NCBI GenBank assembly: GCA_030527065.1
Contig: JAUNBO010000046.1
Span: 1 to 11,673 of the forward strand
DNA from: Bacillota bacterium
GTDB taxonomy: Bacteria; Bacillota; Clostridia; Peptostreptococcales; Anaerovoracaceae
Direction of reading: 5' to 3'
DNA length: 11,673 nucleotides
Under the pieces are notes generated by a model. That model saw only the letters and a list, made by a program, of their open reading frames with translations. It was not told the DNA's origin and searched no databases. Of this stretch, positions 1 to 6,381 are shown piece by piece (the first letter of the stretch is position 1; each line of letters opens with the position of its first letter). The translations under genes and the position numbers were made by a program.

Positions 1-41
1 CCTTATGCTATTGTATCACAACTCCGGCACATTTCAAGCCG

Positions 42-1076
42 TCAACCCGTTCTTTTCCTCTTCATGGAATAAGCGTCGGCGATGGCCGCTATGGCCAGGA
101 TGCCGCCGAAGATAACGCCCTCCCAGTAGGTGGTGATCCCCATGAGGGTCATGGCGTTGCCGATGAGGACGATGAGCAGGAAGCCCAGGACGCTGCCCAC
201 TATGGTGCCCTGGCCGCCGCCGATGGAAGCGCCTCCCACCACACAGGCGGCGATGTAGCGCATTTCCATGCCCTCAAAAGCGATGGGGGAAGCCGAATAG
301 GACTTCATTACCCCGATGATGCCGGCAAAGGCGGCGATGAACCCGGAAATCACGAACATGGCGAAGGTGATGCGCTGGCTGGCGATCCCCACCATATCCG
401 AAGCCTTTTCGTTGTTGCCGATGTAGAAGATGCTGCTGAACAGCTTATGCTTTTTCAAGAGGAACTGTGTCGCCACCACGGCCACGATCAGGATCCAGAA
501 GTACCAGGGCATTCCCAGCCACTGGACCTTGCCCATGTCTATGAATTCCTGGGGCAGGCTGCCGATGGGACTTCCCTGGGAAAGGACCTGGGCCCCGCTC
601 CTGGCAATGTACATGGTCCCCAAGGTGGCGATAAAGGACGCCACCCGCAGCTTGGCCACCAGCACCCCGTTCAGGGCGCCCACCAGCGTCCCCGTGATGA
701 GCCCTCCCATGATGGCCACGGGAATGGAGGAGCCGTTCACCATCAGGTAGGCGGTGGACATGCCGGAAAAGGCCATCACCGAGGCCACGGAAAGGTCGAA
801 GTTCTTGGTGATCAGCAGATAGGTGATGCCGATGGTCACCAGACATTCGTAGGACTTCCTGTCCACCATGGTCAGCAGGTTCCCCGCATTCAGGAATTTC
901 CCGCCGGAAGCCGCCTGCAGATACACCACTATGACGATGAGCAGGACCAGCACGATGAGCTCCCGCCTGTGGAGAATGGCATGGATGATCGGGTTGGAAT
1001 TCAGGGTTTCCGGAACCTTCCCCCAGTTTTTCTTTTCCCTGGCTTCTTTTGGAGCTCTCACCACTTTTCGCTTCAT
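42..1076 (-). CDS. CUT2-family sugar ABC transporter permease (permease A, RbsC-like)
   Basis: This 344-residue inner-membrane protein is one of two permease subunits that form the sugar channel of the importer. A basic cytoplasmic N-terminus (about residues 1-38) is followed by a strongly hydrophobic first helix (ELIVLVLLIVIVVYL) and several further membrane segments. Near the C-terminus is the glycine-rich stretch GGASIGGGQGTIVGSVLG, characteristic of the BPD_transp_2 permeases of RbsC type. Length is normal for the family (about 320-345). The ATG at 1076 is preceded by AAGGAGG with 7-base spacing and overlaps the stop of the ATPase gene as ATGA, so translation is probably coupled. It is the last gene of the transporter operon in view. 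The 41 bases beyond its stop, up to the window edge, show no clear terminator. The substrate cannot be read from the sequence. Confidence 0.93.
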   Translation of the reverse strand: MKRKVVRAPKEAREKKNWGKVPETLNSNPIIHAILHRRELIVLVLLIVIVVYLQAASGGKFLNAGNLLTMVDRKSYECLVTIGITYLLITKNFDLSVASVMAFSGMSTAYLMVNGSSIPVAIMGGLITGTLVGALNGVLVAKLRVASFIATLGTMYIARSGAQVLSQGSPIGSLPQEFIDMGKVQWLGMPWYFWILIVAVVATQFLLKKHKLFSSIFYIGNNEKASDMVGIASQRITFAMFVISGFIAAFAGIIGVMKSYSASPIAFEGMEMRYIAACVVGGASIGGGQGTIVGSVLGFLLIVLIGNAMTLMGITTYWEGVIFGGILAIAAIADAYSMKRKRTG

Positions 1077-2590
1077 TGCAGGGCCTCCTTTCCGCCTTCT
1101 TCCACCGCAAGGCCCATGATCCCTCTGCCTATTTTGCTTTCGATGTCCGGATCTCCCGCCTCCACCTCTGCGGAGACTTTGCCTCTGTAGACGGCTATGA
1201 CGCGGTCGCTCATGCCGATGGTTTCCGGCAACTCGGAGGAGATCAGGATGATGGCCATGCCGTTGTTGGCCAGCTTTCTCAAGATCTGATAGATTTCGTA
1301 TTTGGCTCCCACATCTATGCCCCGGGTAGGTTCGTCCACGATGAGTATCCTGGGATGGGCCAGAAGCCAGCGGGCCAGGACGATCTTTTGCTGGTTCCCG
1401 CCGGAGAGGGAGAGAATGCCGTCGTCTATGCTGCCCACCTTGGTGTTCAGCTGGTCTATCATGTCGTTGGTGTTCTCAATGGCTTTTTTGCCGTCCAGCA
1501 GGCCCCCCTTCACCAGCTCCTTCAGGGTGGCGGCCACCGTGTTTTCCTTGATGCTCATCTGCATAAACACGCCGGCTTCCTTGCGGTTTTCCGGCAGATA
1601 GCCGATGCCCTGGGCCATGGCGTCCTTGACGCTCCTGGCCTGGAAGTCCTTGCCGAAAAGCTTCACCTGGCCGGAAAAGGCTTTCTCCGTCCCGAAAAGA
1701 GCGGTGCAGAATTCCGTCCGCCCTGCGCCGGAAAGGCCGGCAAAGCCCAGGATCTCTCCCTGATGCAGATCAAAGGAGATGTCGTTGAAGCCGTGACCGG
1801 CGTAATTCCTTACCTCCAGGACCTTTTCGCCTTTTTTTTCCGCCTTGGGCGGGTACATATCGTTCAGCTCCCGGCCGATCATCATGTGCACCACATCCTG
1901 CTCGTTGATGTCCGATACGTTTTGAGTGGCCACGTATTTGCCGTCCTTCAGCACCGTCACCCGGTCTGCGATCTCAAACACCTCGGAGAGCTTGTGGCTT
2001 ATGTATATCATGGTGACGCCGGCCTCTTTCAGCATATGCATGATCTTGTAGAGCTCCCGGATCTCATCGTTGGTGAGGGAAGCCGTAGGTTCGTCCAGTA
2101 CCAGCAGCTTGCAGTTCCGGGAAATGGCCCCGGCGATCTCCACCATCTGCTGGGCGCCGATGCCCAGAGCCTTCACCGGCGTCTTTGGGTCTATATGCAA
2201 CATTTCCAGGATGCGCAGAGCGTCTTCTCCCAGATTGTTTGTTTTCATGATTCGGAAGGTGTTCATTTTCTCGTTGGAGGCGCAGATGTTCTCCGCCACG
2301 CTGAGACCCGGTACCAGGGACAATTCCTGATACACCACATTGATGCCCAGGGTCCGGGCATGCTGAGGATTCTTTGCCGCCAGAGGCTGGCCGTCGAAAA
2401 GGATGGTCCCCTTATCTCTGGCCACCACGCCGGAGATGATCTTGATCAGGGTGGACTTTCCCGCCCCGTTTTCTCCCAGAAGCGCATGGACCTCTCCCCG
2501 GCGGATATCGAAACTGACGTCGTCCAGGGCCTGGGTGCCGCCAAAGCGCTTGGATATGTTTTGGATCGAAAGCATTACATCGTTTTCCAT
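1073..2590 (-). CDS. CUT2-family sugar ABC transporter ATP-binding protein (RbsA/MglA-like, two NBDs)
   Basis: This 505-residue cytoplasmic ATPase with two fused nucleotide-binding domains would power the importer. The first domain has Walker A GENGAGKST at residues 39-47, a degenerate signature LGIGAQQ near 140 and Walker B LLVLDEP near 160. The second has a degenerate Walker A, GLSGAGRTE near 285, with R in place of the usual K. It also has a full signature LSGGNQQ near 395 and Walker B ILIVDEP near 415. This asymmetric pattern is normal for RbsA/MglA/XylG proteins. I chose the ATG at 2590 because AGGGGA lies about 7 bases upstream and the length then fits the family. An ATG at 2674 is in frame, but its 28 extra codons run through a perfect 15-bp hairpin (2632-2664) and it has a poor ribosome site. 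The stop overlaps the permease A start. Confidence 0.94.
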   Translation of the reverse strand: MENDVMLSIQNISKRFGGTQALDDVSFDIRRGEVHALLGENGAGKSTLIKIISGVVARDKGTILFDGQPLAAKNPQHARTLGINVVYQELSLVPGLSVAENICASNEKMNTFRIMKTNNLGEDALRILEMLHIDPKTPVKALGIGAQQMVEIAGAISRNCKLLVLDEPTASLTNDEIRELYKIMHMLKEAGVTMIYISHKLSEVFEIADRVTVLKDGKYVATQNVSDINEQDVVHMMIGRELNDMYPPKAEKKGEKVLEVRNYAGHGFNDISFDLHQGEILGFAGLSGAGRTEFCTALFGTEKAFSGQVKLFGKDFQARSVKDAMAQGIGYLPENRKEAGVFMQMSIKENTVAATLKELVKGGLLDGKKAIENTNDMIDQLNTKVGSIDDGILSLSGGNQQKIVLARWLLAHPRILIVDEPTRGIDVGAKYEIYQILRKLANNGMAIILISSELPETIGMSDRVIAVYRGKVSAEVEAGDPDIESKIGRGIMGLAVEEGGKEALQ

Positions 2591-2631
2591 CGAAATTCCC
2601 CTGTCTTCCTGTAGCAGACTTGTGCTGGAAC

Positions 2632-2664
2632 CGTCCCCGGTCCCGCCCTGCGGGACCGGGGACG
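2632..2664. repeat. Perfect 15-bp stem-loop between binding-protein and ATPase genes
   Basis: The arms CGTCCCCGGTCCCGC (2632-2646) and GCGGGACCGGGGACG (2650-2664) are exact reverse complements around a 3-base loop. The element sits in the 96-base gap after the binding-protein stop (2687) and before the preferred ATPase start (2590). On the transcribed strand it is followed by GTTCCAGCAC, with no U-run, so it is not a normal intrinsic terminator. Likely roles are protection of the upstream binding-protein message from 3' exonucleases, partial attenuation before the ATPase gene, or a dispersed REP-like palindrome. The GGGACCGGGGACGGTTC core looks like GC-rich palindromes scattered in some clostridial genomes, but that is recollection and not tested here. 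Confidence 0.8.
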
Positions 2665-2686
2665 ATAGGTTCATTTTCTTTGCCGT

Positions 2687-3739
2687 TTACTCAAGAGCGT
2701 CCAGGAACAGATCTACGTTATCCGCAGTGATCAGCATGGTGCCGGTATCCGTGACGGGAGGAACCGGGGGAATGCCGGCGGACATATTGCCGATGCCCAG
2801 ACCCACGTCTTCCATGGCGTCGGTGAGGATCCAGTAGATGTAGTGCATGGCCATGTACTTGGTGGTGTAGGACCTGGAAGCTACGGAAGCGGTGACTACG
2901 CCGTCCTTGATGTAGCCCAGCAGGTCTTCGTCTCTGTCCATACCGATGATGAAGATCTCGCCGACCTTATCGGCTTCCATCACGGCGCGGGCCGCAGCCG
3001 CTCCGCCTACGGAGTCGGTGCCGATGAGGACCTTCAGATCCGGGTTGGCCTGGATCAGCGCAGAAGCTCTCTGCAGGCCGGTCTCGGGATCTGCGTCGGT
3101 GTTTACCAGAGGCAGGACCTCTATGCCGGGATATTCGGCAAAGGTGTCCGTGTAGCCGCCGGAACGCTCGTCGTGAACGGGGACGCCGGGGATGGTCAGG
3201 ATGCCTACCTGGCCTTCGCCGCCGATGAGCTCAGCCGCATAGGTGCCGCCGGTGACGCCGACCTCGTGGTTGGAGGCGCCCAAAGAGCCGTAATAGGTAG
3301 AGGTATCGTTCATGCCGCTGATGACGGTGACCACAGGAATGCCGTTGTTCATGGCGTTCTCGCAGGCGCTGAGGATGCCGTCGCCGTCGATGGGGGAAAC
3401 GATGAGGCCGCTGACGCCCTTGGCTACCAGTTCGTCGATGATCCTGGCCTGCTCAGAGCTGCTGCCGTCGGTGGGGCCATAGAAGTTGCTGCTTCTGTCG
3501 AAGGAAAGCCCTAAGTCTTCCGCCGCTGCTTCCAGACCTCTGAGGCCGTCGTTCCAATAGGGGATGGTGGTGTAATAGGAGACGTAAGCGATCTCGCCGA
3601 TGTCTACGGCGGGACCCGCTTCTTCTCCGCCGCCCTCGCCATCCTCAGTGACGGGTTCTTCCGTATCGCCGCCGCAGGCTGCGAAGCAGGCAAGAACCAT
3701 CATCAGAGCCAGCAATAAGGCTAAGAGTTTTTTGTTCAT
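2687..3739 (-). CDS. Sugar-binding lipoprotein of the CUT2 ABC importer (Peripla_BP_4)
   Basis: This 350-residue extracellular lipoprotein captures the substrate for the importer. It starts with a signal peptide (MNKKLLALLLALMMVLACFAACGG) containing two cysteines, C18 and C22. Either could be the lipidated residue; C22 followed by GG and an acidic linker (DTEEPVTEDGEGGGEE) looks more typical. From about residue 48 a periplasmic-binding-protein type I fold of the RbsB class follows, with segments such as GEIAYVSYYTTIPYWNDG, GVSGLIVSPID, NGIPVVTV and EIFIIGMDRDEDLL. The ATG at 3739 is preceded by AAGGAGG at good spacing. A longer in-frame start at 3862 would translate the palindromes upstream and bury the signal peptide, so it is rejected. 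The gene is bracketed by strong stem-loops, which may raise its message above that of its neighbours. The substrate is unknown. Confidence 0.94.
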   Translation of the reverse strand: MNKKLLALLLALMMVLACFAACGGDTEEPVTEDGEGGGEEAGPAVDIGEIAYVSYYTTIPYWNDGLRGLEAAAEDLGLSFDRSSNFYGPTDGSSSEQARIIDELVAKGVSGLIVSPIDGDGILSACENAMNNGIPVVTVISGMNDTSTYYGSLGASNHEVGVTGGTYAAELIGGEGQVGILTIPGVPVHDERSGGYTDTFAEYPGIEVLPLVNTDADPETGLQRASALIQANPDLKVLIGTDSVGGAAAARAVMEADKVGEIFIIGMDRDEDLLGYIKDGVVTASVASRSYTTKYMAMHYIYWILTDAMEDVGLGIGNMSAGIPPVPPVTDTGTMLITADNVDLFLDALE

Positions 3740-3779
3740 GTTTTCTCCTCCTTTTCTAGATATGCCTTTCCGTTCGATC

Positions 3780-3824
3780 GCCTGCCCCGTTTGCGGAAGC
3801 AAACGGCCGGCAGGCTTGTGCGAA
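3780..3824. repeat. Palindromic element, copy 1 (upstream of binding-protein gene)
   Basis: The left arm GCCTGCCCCGTTTGC (3780-3794) and right arm GCAAACGGCCGGCAGGC (3799-3815) pair fully, apart from two bulged bases, around a GGAA loop. The flank TGTGCGAA (3817-3824) is shared with copy 2 at 4910-4952. In the message it lies 41-76 bases before the binding-protein ATG. Copy 2 differs by a paired change in the stem (GTTTGC/GCAAAC here, ATTTGC/GCAAAT there), which suggests that the stem itself is conserved. Confidence 0.8.
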
Positions 3825-3848
3825 AGGCCCGCAGATCTGCGGGGGCCT
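3825..3848. repeat. GC-rich hairpin in permease B / binding-protein gap
   Basis: AGGCCCGCAGA (3825-3835) pairs with TCTGCGGGGGCCT (3836-3848), with two bulged bases, around the perfect palindrome CGCAGATCTGCG. In the message it comes just before palindromic element copy 1. There is no U-run after it, so it is not called as a terminator. Confidence 0.65.
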
Positions 3849-3882
3849 GTCGCCGCTAACATATTAGAAGCCTTACGGCGAC
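3849..3882. repeat. Inverted repeat at the end of the permease B gene
   Basis: GTCGCCG (3849-3855) and CGGCGAC (3876-3882) are exact reverse complements, extended by TAA/TTA inside with one bulge. The repeat ends on the permease B stop codon. With the two hairpins at 3825-3848 and 3780-3815 it makes three consecutive stem-loops that nearly fill the 142-base gap before the binding-protein gene. It may be a processing or 3' protective structure for the permease B message. Confidence 0.55.
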
Positions 3883-4886
3883 TAACCTTGTGCAGGGAGA
3901 TGTCTGCCCTGTTCCCTGGCCTTTCTCTGCTGCCTTTCCACCGAGGAGGCGGAGAAGGTGTTGATGAGGACCACGGCGATGAGGAACACCCCCAGGATGC
4001 CGTCGAACCAGTAGATATCTATGCCCATCATGACCATGCCGTTGTCCAGCAGGGACAGGAACGCCAGCCCCAGAACGGCCCCCAGCATGGTGCCGCTGCC
4101 CCCGTTCAGAGAACAGCCTCCGATCACACAGGCGAGAAGGAGCTGCATCTCCAGCCCCGCATAGGCGGTGGGAATGGAACCGCCCAGCCTGGAGGAAGAA
4201 AGGCAGCCTGCCACGGCGGCCAGGGCGCCGATGGTGATGTAGAGGATCACCCGGATCTTGTCCACATTGATGCCGGTCAGCTCCGCCGAGACCTGGTTGC
4301 CGCCTATGAAATAGAGCTGGCGGAACCACCGCACCTTTCTCAGCATGATGTCTATCACCACCGCCAGTATCACAAATACGATGAATATGATGGGGACGCC
4401 GCCTATGGTGGAGCTGCTGATGGAAGTAAAGGCCTGATCCACCATCCGCACCGGGTTCCCCTGGGAAATGGCCAGCACCAGACTTCGGACTATGGTCATG
4501 GTGGCCAGCGTGGTGATGAAAGGATTCACCTCCAGTTTTGTCACGATGAGGCCGTTAATGAGGCCGATGAGACCGCCCACCAGAACGGCCAGAAGGAAGG
4601 CCAGGAAGAGGCTCATGCCGTCCTTGGCGAAGGACGTGAACACATAGCCGGCAAAGGCCATGACAGAGGCTACGGAAATATCGAAGACCCCCGTGATGAG
4701 CAGGAAGGTCATCCCTATGAGAACAAAGGCCTCTATGGTAAAGCCCCTGGACATGGATTTCCAGTTGGTGGCGGTCATGAAGCCCTCGTTGTAATTGCTC
4801 AGATAAACACAGATGACCAGGATGAGAACGATCAGAATAAATTCCGGTTGTTGTACCAATGAGCTCAGAAACGATTTCTTTTTCAC
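3882..4886 (-). CDS. CUT2-family sugar ABC transporter permease (permease B, RbsC-like)
   Basis: This 334-residue inner-membrane permease is the second channel subunit of the same importer and is clearly distinct from permease A. A short N-terminus (MKKKSFLSSLVQQPEF) leads into a first hydrophobic helix (ILIVLILVICVYL). The C-terminal glycine-rich signature GGCSLNGGSGTMLGAVLG marks it as BPD_transp_2/RbsC-like. The two permeases share the family pattern (LLITGVFDISVASVMAF here, LLITKNFDLSVASVMAF in permease A). The start is GTG at 4886, supported by AAGGAAGGG about 8 bases upstream. It is the first gene of the transporter operon, about 250 bases after the cupin gene. Two different permeases with one ATPase and one binding protein suggest a heterodimeric channel, as in YtfT/YjfF-type systems (inference). 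Confidence 0.93.
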   Translation of the reverse strand: MKKKSFLSSLVQQPEFILIVLILVICVYLSNYNEGFMTATNWKSMSRGFTIEAFVLIGMTFLLITGVFDISVASVMAFAGYVFTSFAKDGMSLFLAFLLAVLVGGLIGLINGLIVTKLEVNPFITTLATMTIVRSLVLAISQGNPVRMVDQAFTSISSSTIGGVPIIFIVFVILAVVIDIMLRKVRWFRQLYFIGGNQVSAELTGINVDKIRVILYITIGALAAVAGCLSSSRLGGSIPTAYAGLEMQLLLACVIGGCSLNGGSGTMLGAVLGLAFLSLLDNGMVMMGIDIYWFDGILGVFLIAVVLINTFSASSVERQQRKAREQGRHLPAQG

Positions 4887-4909
4887 GATACTGACCCTTC
4901 CTTATAATA

Positions 4910-4952
4910 GCCTGCCCCATTTGCAGAGCAAATGGCCGGCAGTCTGTGCGAA
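4910..4952. repeat. Palindromic element, copy 2 (upstream of permease B)
   Basis: The left arm GCCTGCCCCATTTGC (4910-4924) and right arm GCAAATGGCCGGCAGTC (4928-4944) pair with one mismatch and a two-base bulge around an AGA loop. The flank TGTGCGAA (4945-4952) is identical to that of copy 1. In the message it lies 24-58 bases before the GTG start of permease B, next to the ribosome site. It might be a mobile REP-like palindrome or an RNA control element. Confidence 0.8.
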
Positions 4953-5010
4953 GATCCCTCAAACTCTTTGATTTTCAGGACTCCGCCCCCGCATGTATGC
5001 TCCTTGTGAG

Positions 5011-5052
5011 AAAAGACGGAGCAGCCGGTAAGCCGGCAATGTTCCGTCTTTT
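5011..5052. terminator. Palindrome between operons, probable bidirectional-type terminator
   Basis: AAAAGACGGA (5011-5020) and TCCGTCTTTT (5043-5052) are exact reverse complements. Between them is a second short hairpin, GCCGG-TAAG-CCGGC. The A-tract/T-tract ends resemble a weak bidirectional intrinsic terminator, though the U-tract is only four long (then CTC on the minus strand). It lies in the 249-base gap between the end of the enzyme operon (5136) and the start of the transporter operon (4886), where a terminator is expected. The right arm overlaps the predicted start site of the local promoter, so it could instead act as an operator. Confidence 0.5.
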
Positions 5053-5053
5053 C

Positions 5054-5062
5054 ATTGTAGCA
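5054..5062 (-). promoter_or_regulatory. Extended -10 promoter for the transporter operon
   Basis: On the minus strand TGCTACAAT (5062 down to 5054) is a good extended -10 element, placing the transcription start near 5047. No convincing -35 is found at 16-18 bases (the nearest TTGAAG is 21 bases away), which fits a promoter that needs an activator. Upstream of it, CCGCTTT occurs twice with an 8-base period (5120-5134), a possible but weak activator site. The leader to the permease B start would be about 160 bases and contains palindromic element copy 2. Confidence 0.45.
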
Positions 5063-5135
5063 AATCTTTTCAGAAAAGTACTTCAATTATTTTCCCTGTT
5101 GTTTCGTTTTTTTTGGATTCCGCTTTGCCGCTTTT

Positions 5136-6341
5136 TTATGCGCCTGGGAAAAAGGCATTGTCGGAAGCAAAGTGCTTCAGCATCACCAGCGGCTCATATG
5201 CGGAGCCGTTGCAAATGCTTACTCCCTCCTCCGCCGCTGCTTTGGAAACGAAAAATTCATCGGCGGTGAGCTGCCCCAGCCGTATCAGGCCGGGGGTCTC
5301 GCAGGCATAGGCTCCGAACTGCCCGTAGCCCTGGACCAGGATGCAGCCGTAGGCCGCCCGGTCCCTGGCCGTGACCTGCTTCCCCGGCTTCACCACCAGC
5401 TGTTTGGCGGCAATGTATTCATTTCCGTACATGATCCAGTACTCCGCATATTCCGGGGTCTCCTCAATGAGGAGCTTGGGCCGGAAATAGTGGCGGCGGT
5501 ACTCCGGGTCCACATTCTTTTCCCAATCCAGCAGGCTCAGGATATAGTCCGGGTCCCCCTTCTTCTCCTCCGGCACATCCCCGGTCAGGGCGGCCCAGCC
5601 GTTTCTTTCTCCGTGGGTGACGTTTTCAAAGACGGCGGAGGCGTCGCTGTTGAGCTGGGGCTCGTAGGTGAGGCAGGAGCCGGGGGCGTGAAGGACGCCG
5701 GGAGGCGTATACCAGGCGGTCTCCAGCTGTATCCGGTAGGCCCGGGAAAGCTCCGTCAGCCGGTTGTCCCCTTCCATAAACGCCGCCATCCGCTCCCGGA
5801 CCTCTTCCTTTGTCACATCCGGCGCAAAGCCGAAAAAGGTGTAGGGGAAAGAGCCGGGATAGCTGTTGTACTGGGCCGGGTAGAAATAACCCTCGGCCTT
5901 TCCGCCCTTTCCCACCCGGGCCGCCGCCTCGAAATCCAGGTGGACATGGTGGAACAGGGGCGCCCCGAAATCGAAAAATTTGGCGTTCATGGGCCAATCC
6001 CCATACTTATCCCACAGCTCCTTTCCCAGCAGCTCCTTCCCCAGCAGAGCCACGGCTTCCTTCAGGAGAAATTTGTTTTCCGGATCCCGGCCGTCCAGAG
6101 AGATGTAGCTCAGGCCCTCGTCCTCCGGGGTCAGGGGGCCGGAGCCGCCCCGTATGACGCTGGACAGAAAGCGCACCTCTATGGCTCCCCGGTCGGGATG
6201 GCAGGCGTAATAATCCTGGGGATGGAGGCGGAGCCTCATGCCGGGCCTGGAATTTTTCCGGCAGACAAAGGCCGGCGTCAGCTGGAATACGCCTCCCTTT
6301 TCTTCAAAAAGTGCCCGCAGCTTCTTTTCTTTTTCGTTCAT
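5136..6341 (-). CDS. Cupin protein resembling type I phosphomannose isomerase, substrate unknown
   Basis: This is a 401-residue cytoplasmic protein with no signal peptide. The middle contains PLFHHVHLDFE (H131, H132, H134), then an acidic residue in GKAEGYFYPAQYN (E150), then TPPGVLHAPG (H218). This order resembles the metal-binding histidines, glutamate and the SPGTVHAIG-like loop of type I phosphomannose isomerases. Residues about 310-390 look like a second cupin barrel (LVVKPGKQVTARD, then GCILVQGYGQFG, then DEFFVSKAAAEEG). A sugar or sugar-phosphate aldose-ketose isomerase is the best guess, but this rests on motif resemblance only. The ATG at 6341 follows AGGAGAAGGG. A longer frame to 6458 overlaps the dehydrogenase gene and has no support. 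It is 40 bases after the dehydrogenase and is the last gene of the sensor/enzyme operon. Confidence 0.75.
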   Translation of the reverse strand: MNEKEKKLRALFEEKGGVFQLTPAFVCRKNSRPGMRLRLHPQDYYACHPDRGAIEVRFLSSVIRGGSGPLTPEDEGLSYISLDGRDPENKFLLKEAVALLGKELLGKELWDKYGDWPMNAKFFDFGAPLFHHVHLDFEAAARVGKGGKAEGYFYPAQYNSYPGSFPYTFFGFAPDVTKEEVRERMAAFMEGDNRLTELSRAYRIQLETAWYTPPGVLHAPGSCLTYEPQLNSDASAVFENVTHGERNGWAALTGDVPEEKKGDPDYILSLLDWEKNVDPEYRRHYFRPKLLIEETPEYAEYWIMYGNEYIAAKQLVVKPGKQVTARDRAAYGCILVQGYGQFGAYACETPGLIRLGQLTADEFFVSKAAAEEGVSICNGSAYEPLVMLKHFASDNAFFPGA

Positions 6342-6381
6342 GTCCCTTCTCCTCTCCGGTCCCGACGGTCTCTTCCCTCTC

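Noticed and set aside
1049..2614. Plus-strand open frame of 521 codons opposite the ATPase gene
   Set aside because: It is an antisense shadow of a clear ABC ATPase with all family motifs; no domain is seen in the shadow.
2591..2674. N-terminal extension of the ATPase from the ATG at 2674
   Set aside because: It would translate the perfect hairpin, has a poor ribosome site and makes the protein longer than the family. The ATG at 2590 has a good site.
3600..4862. Plus-strand open frame of 420 codons opposite permease B
   Set aside because: Its His/Asp/Gln-rich composition is typical of a frame antisense to a membrane protein, and it runs through three hairpins.
4883..5086. Minus-strand frame of 67 codons before permease B, as a possible leader peptide
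   Set aside because: It starts with TTG and passes through both palindromes, with no ribosome site that stands out. It is more likely non-coding leader.
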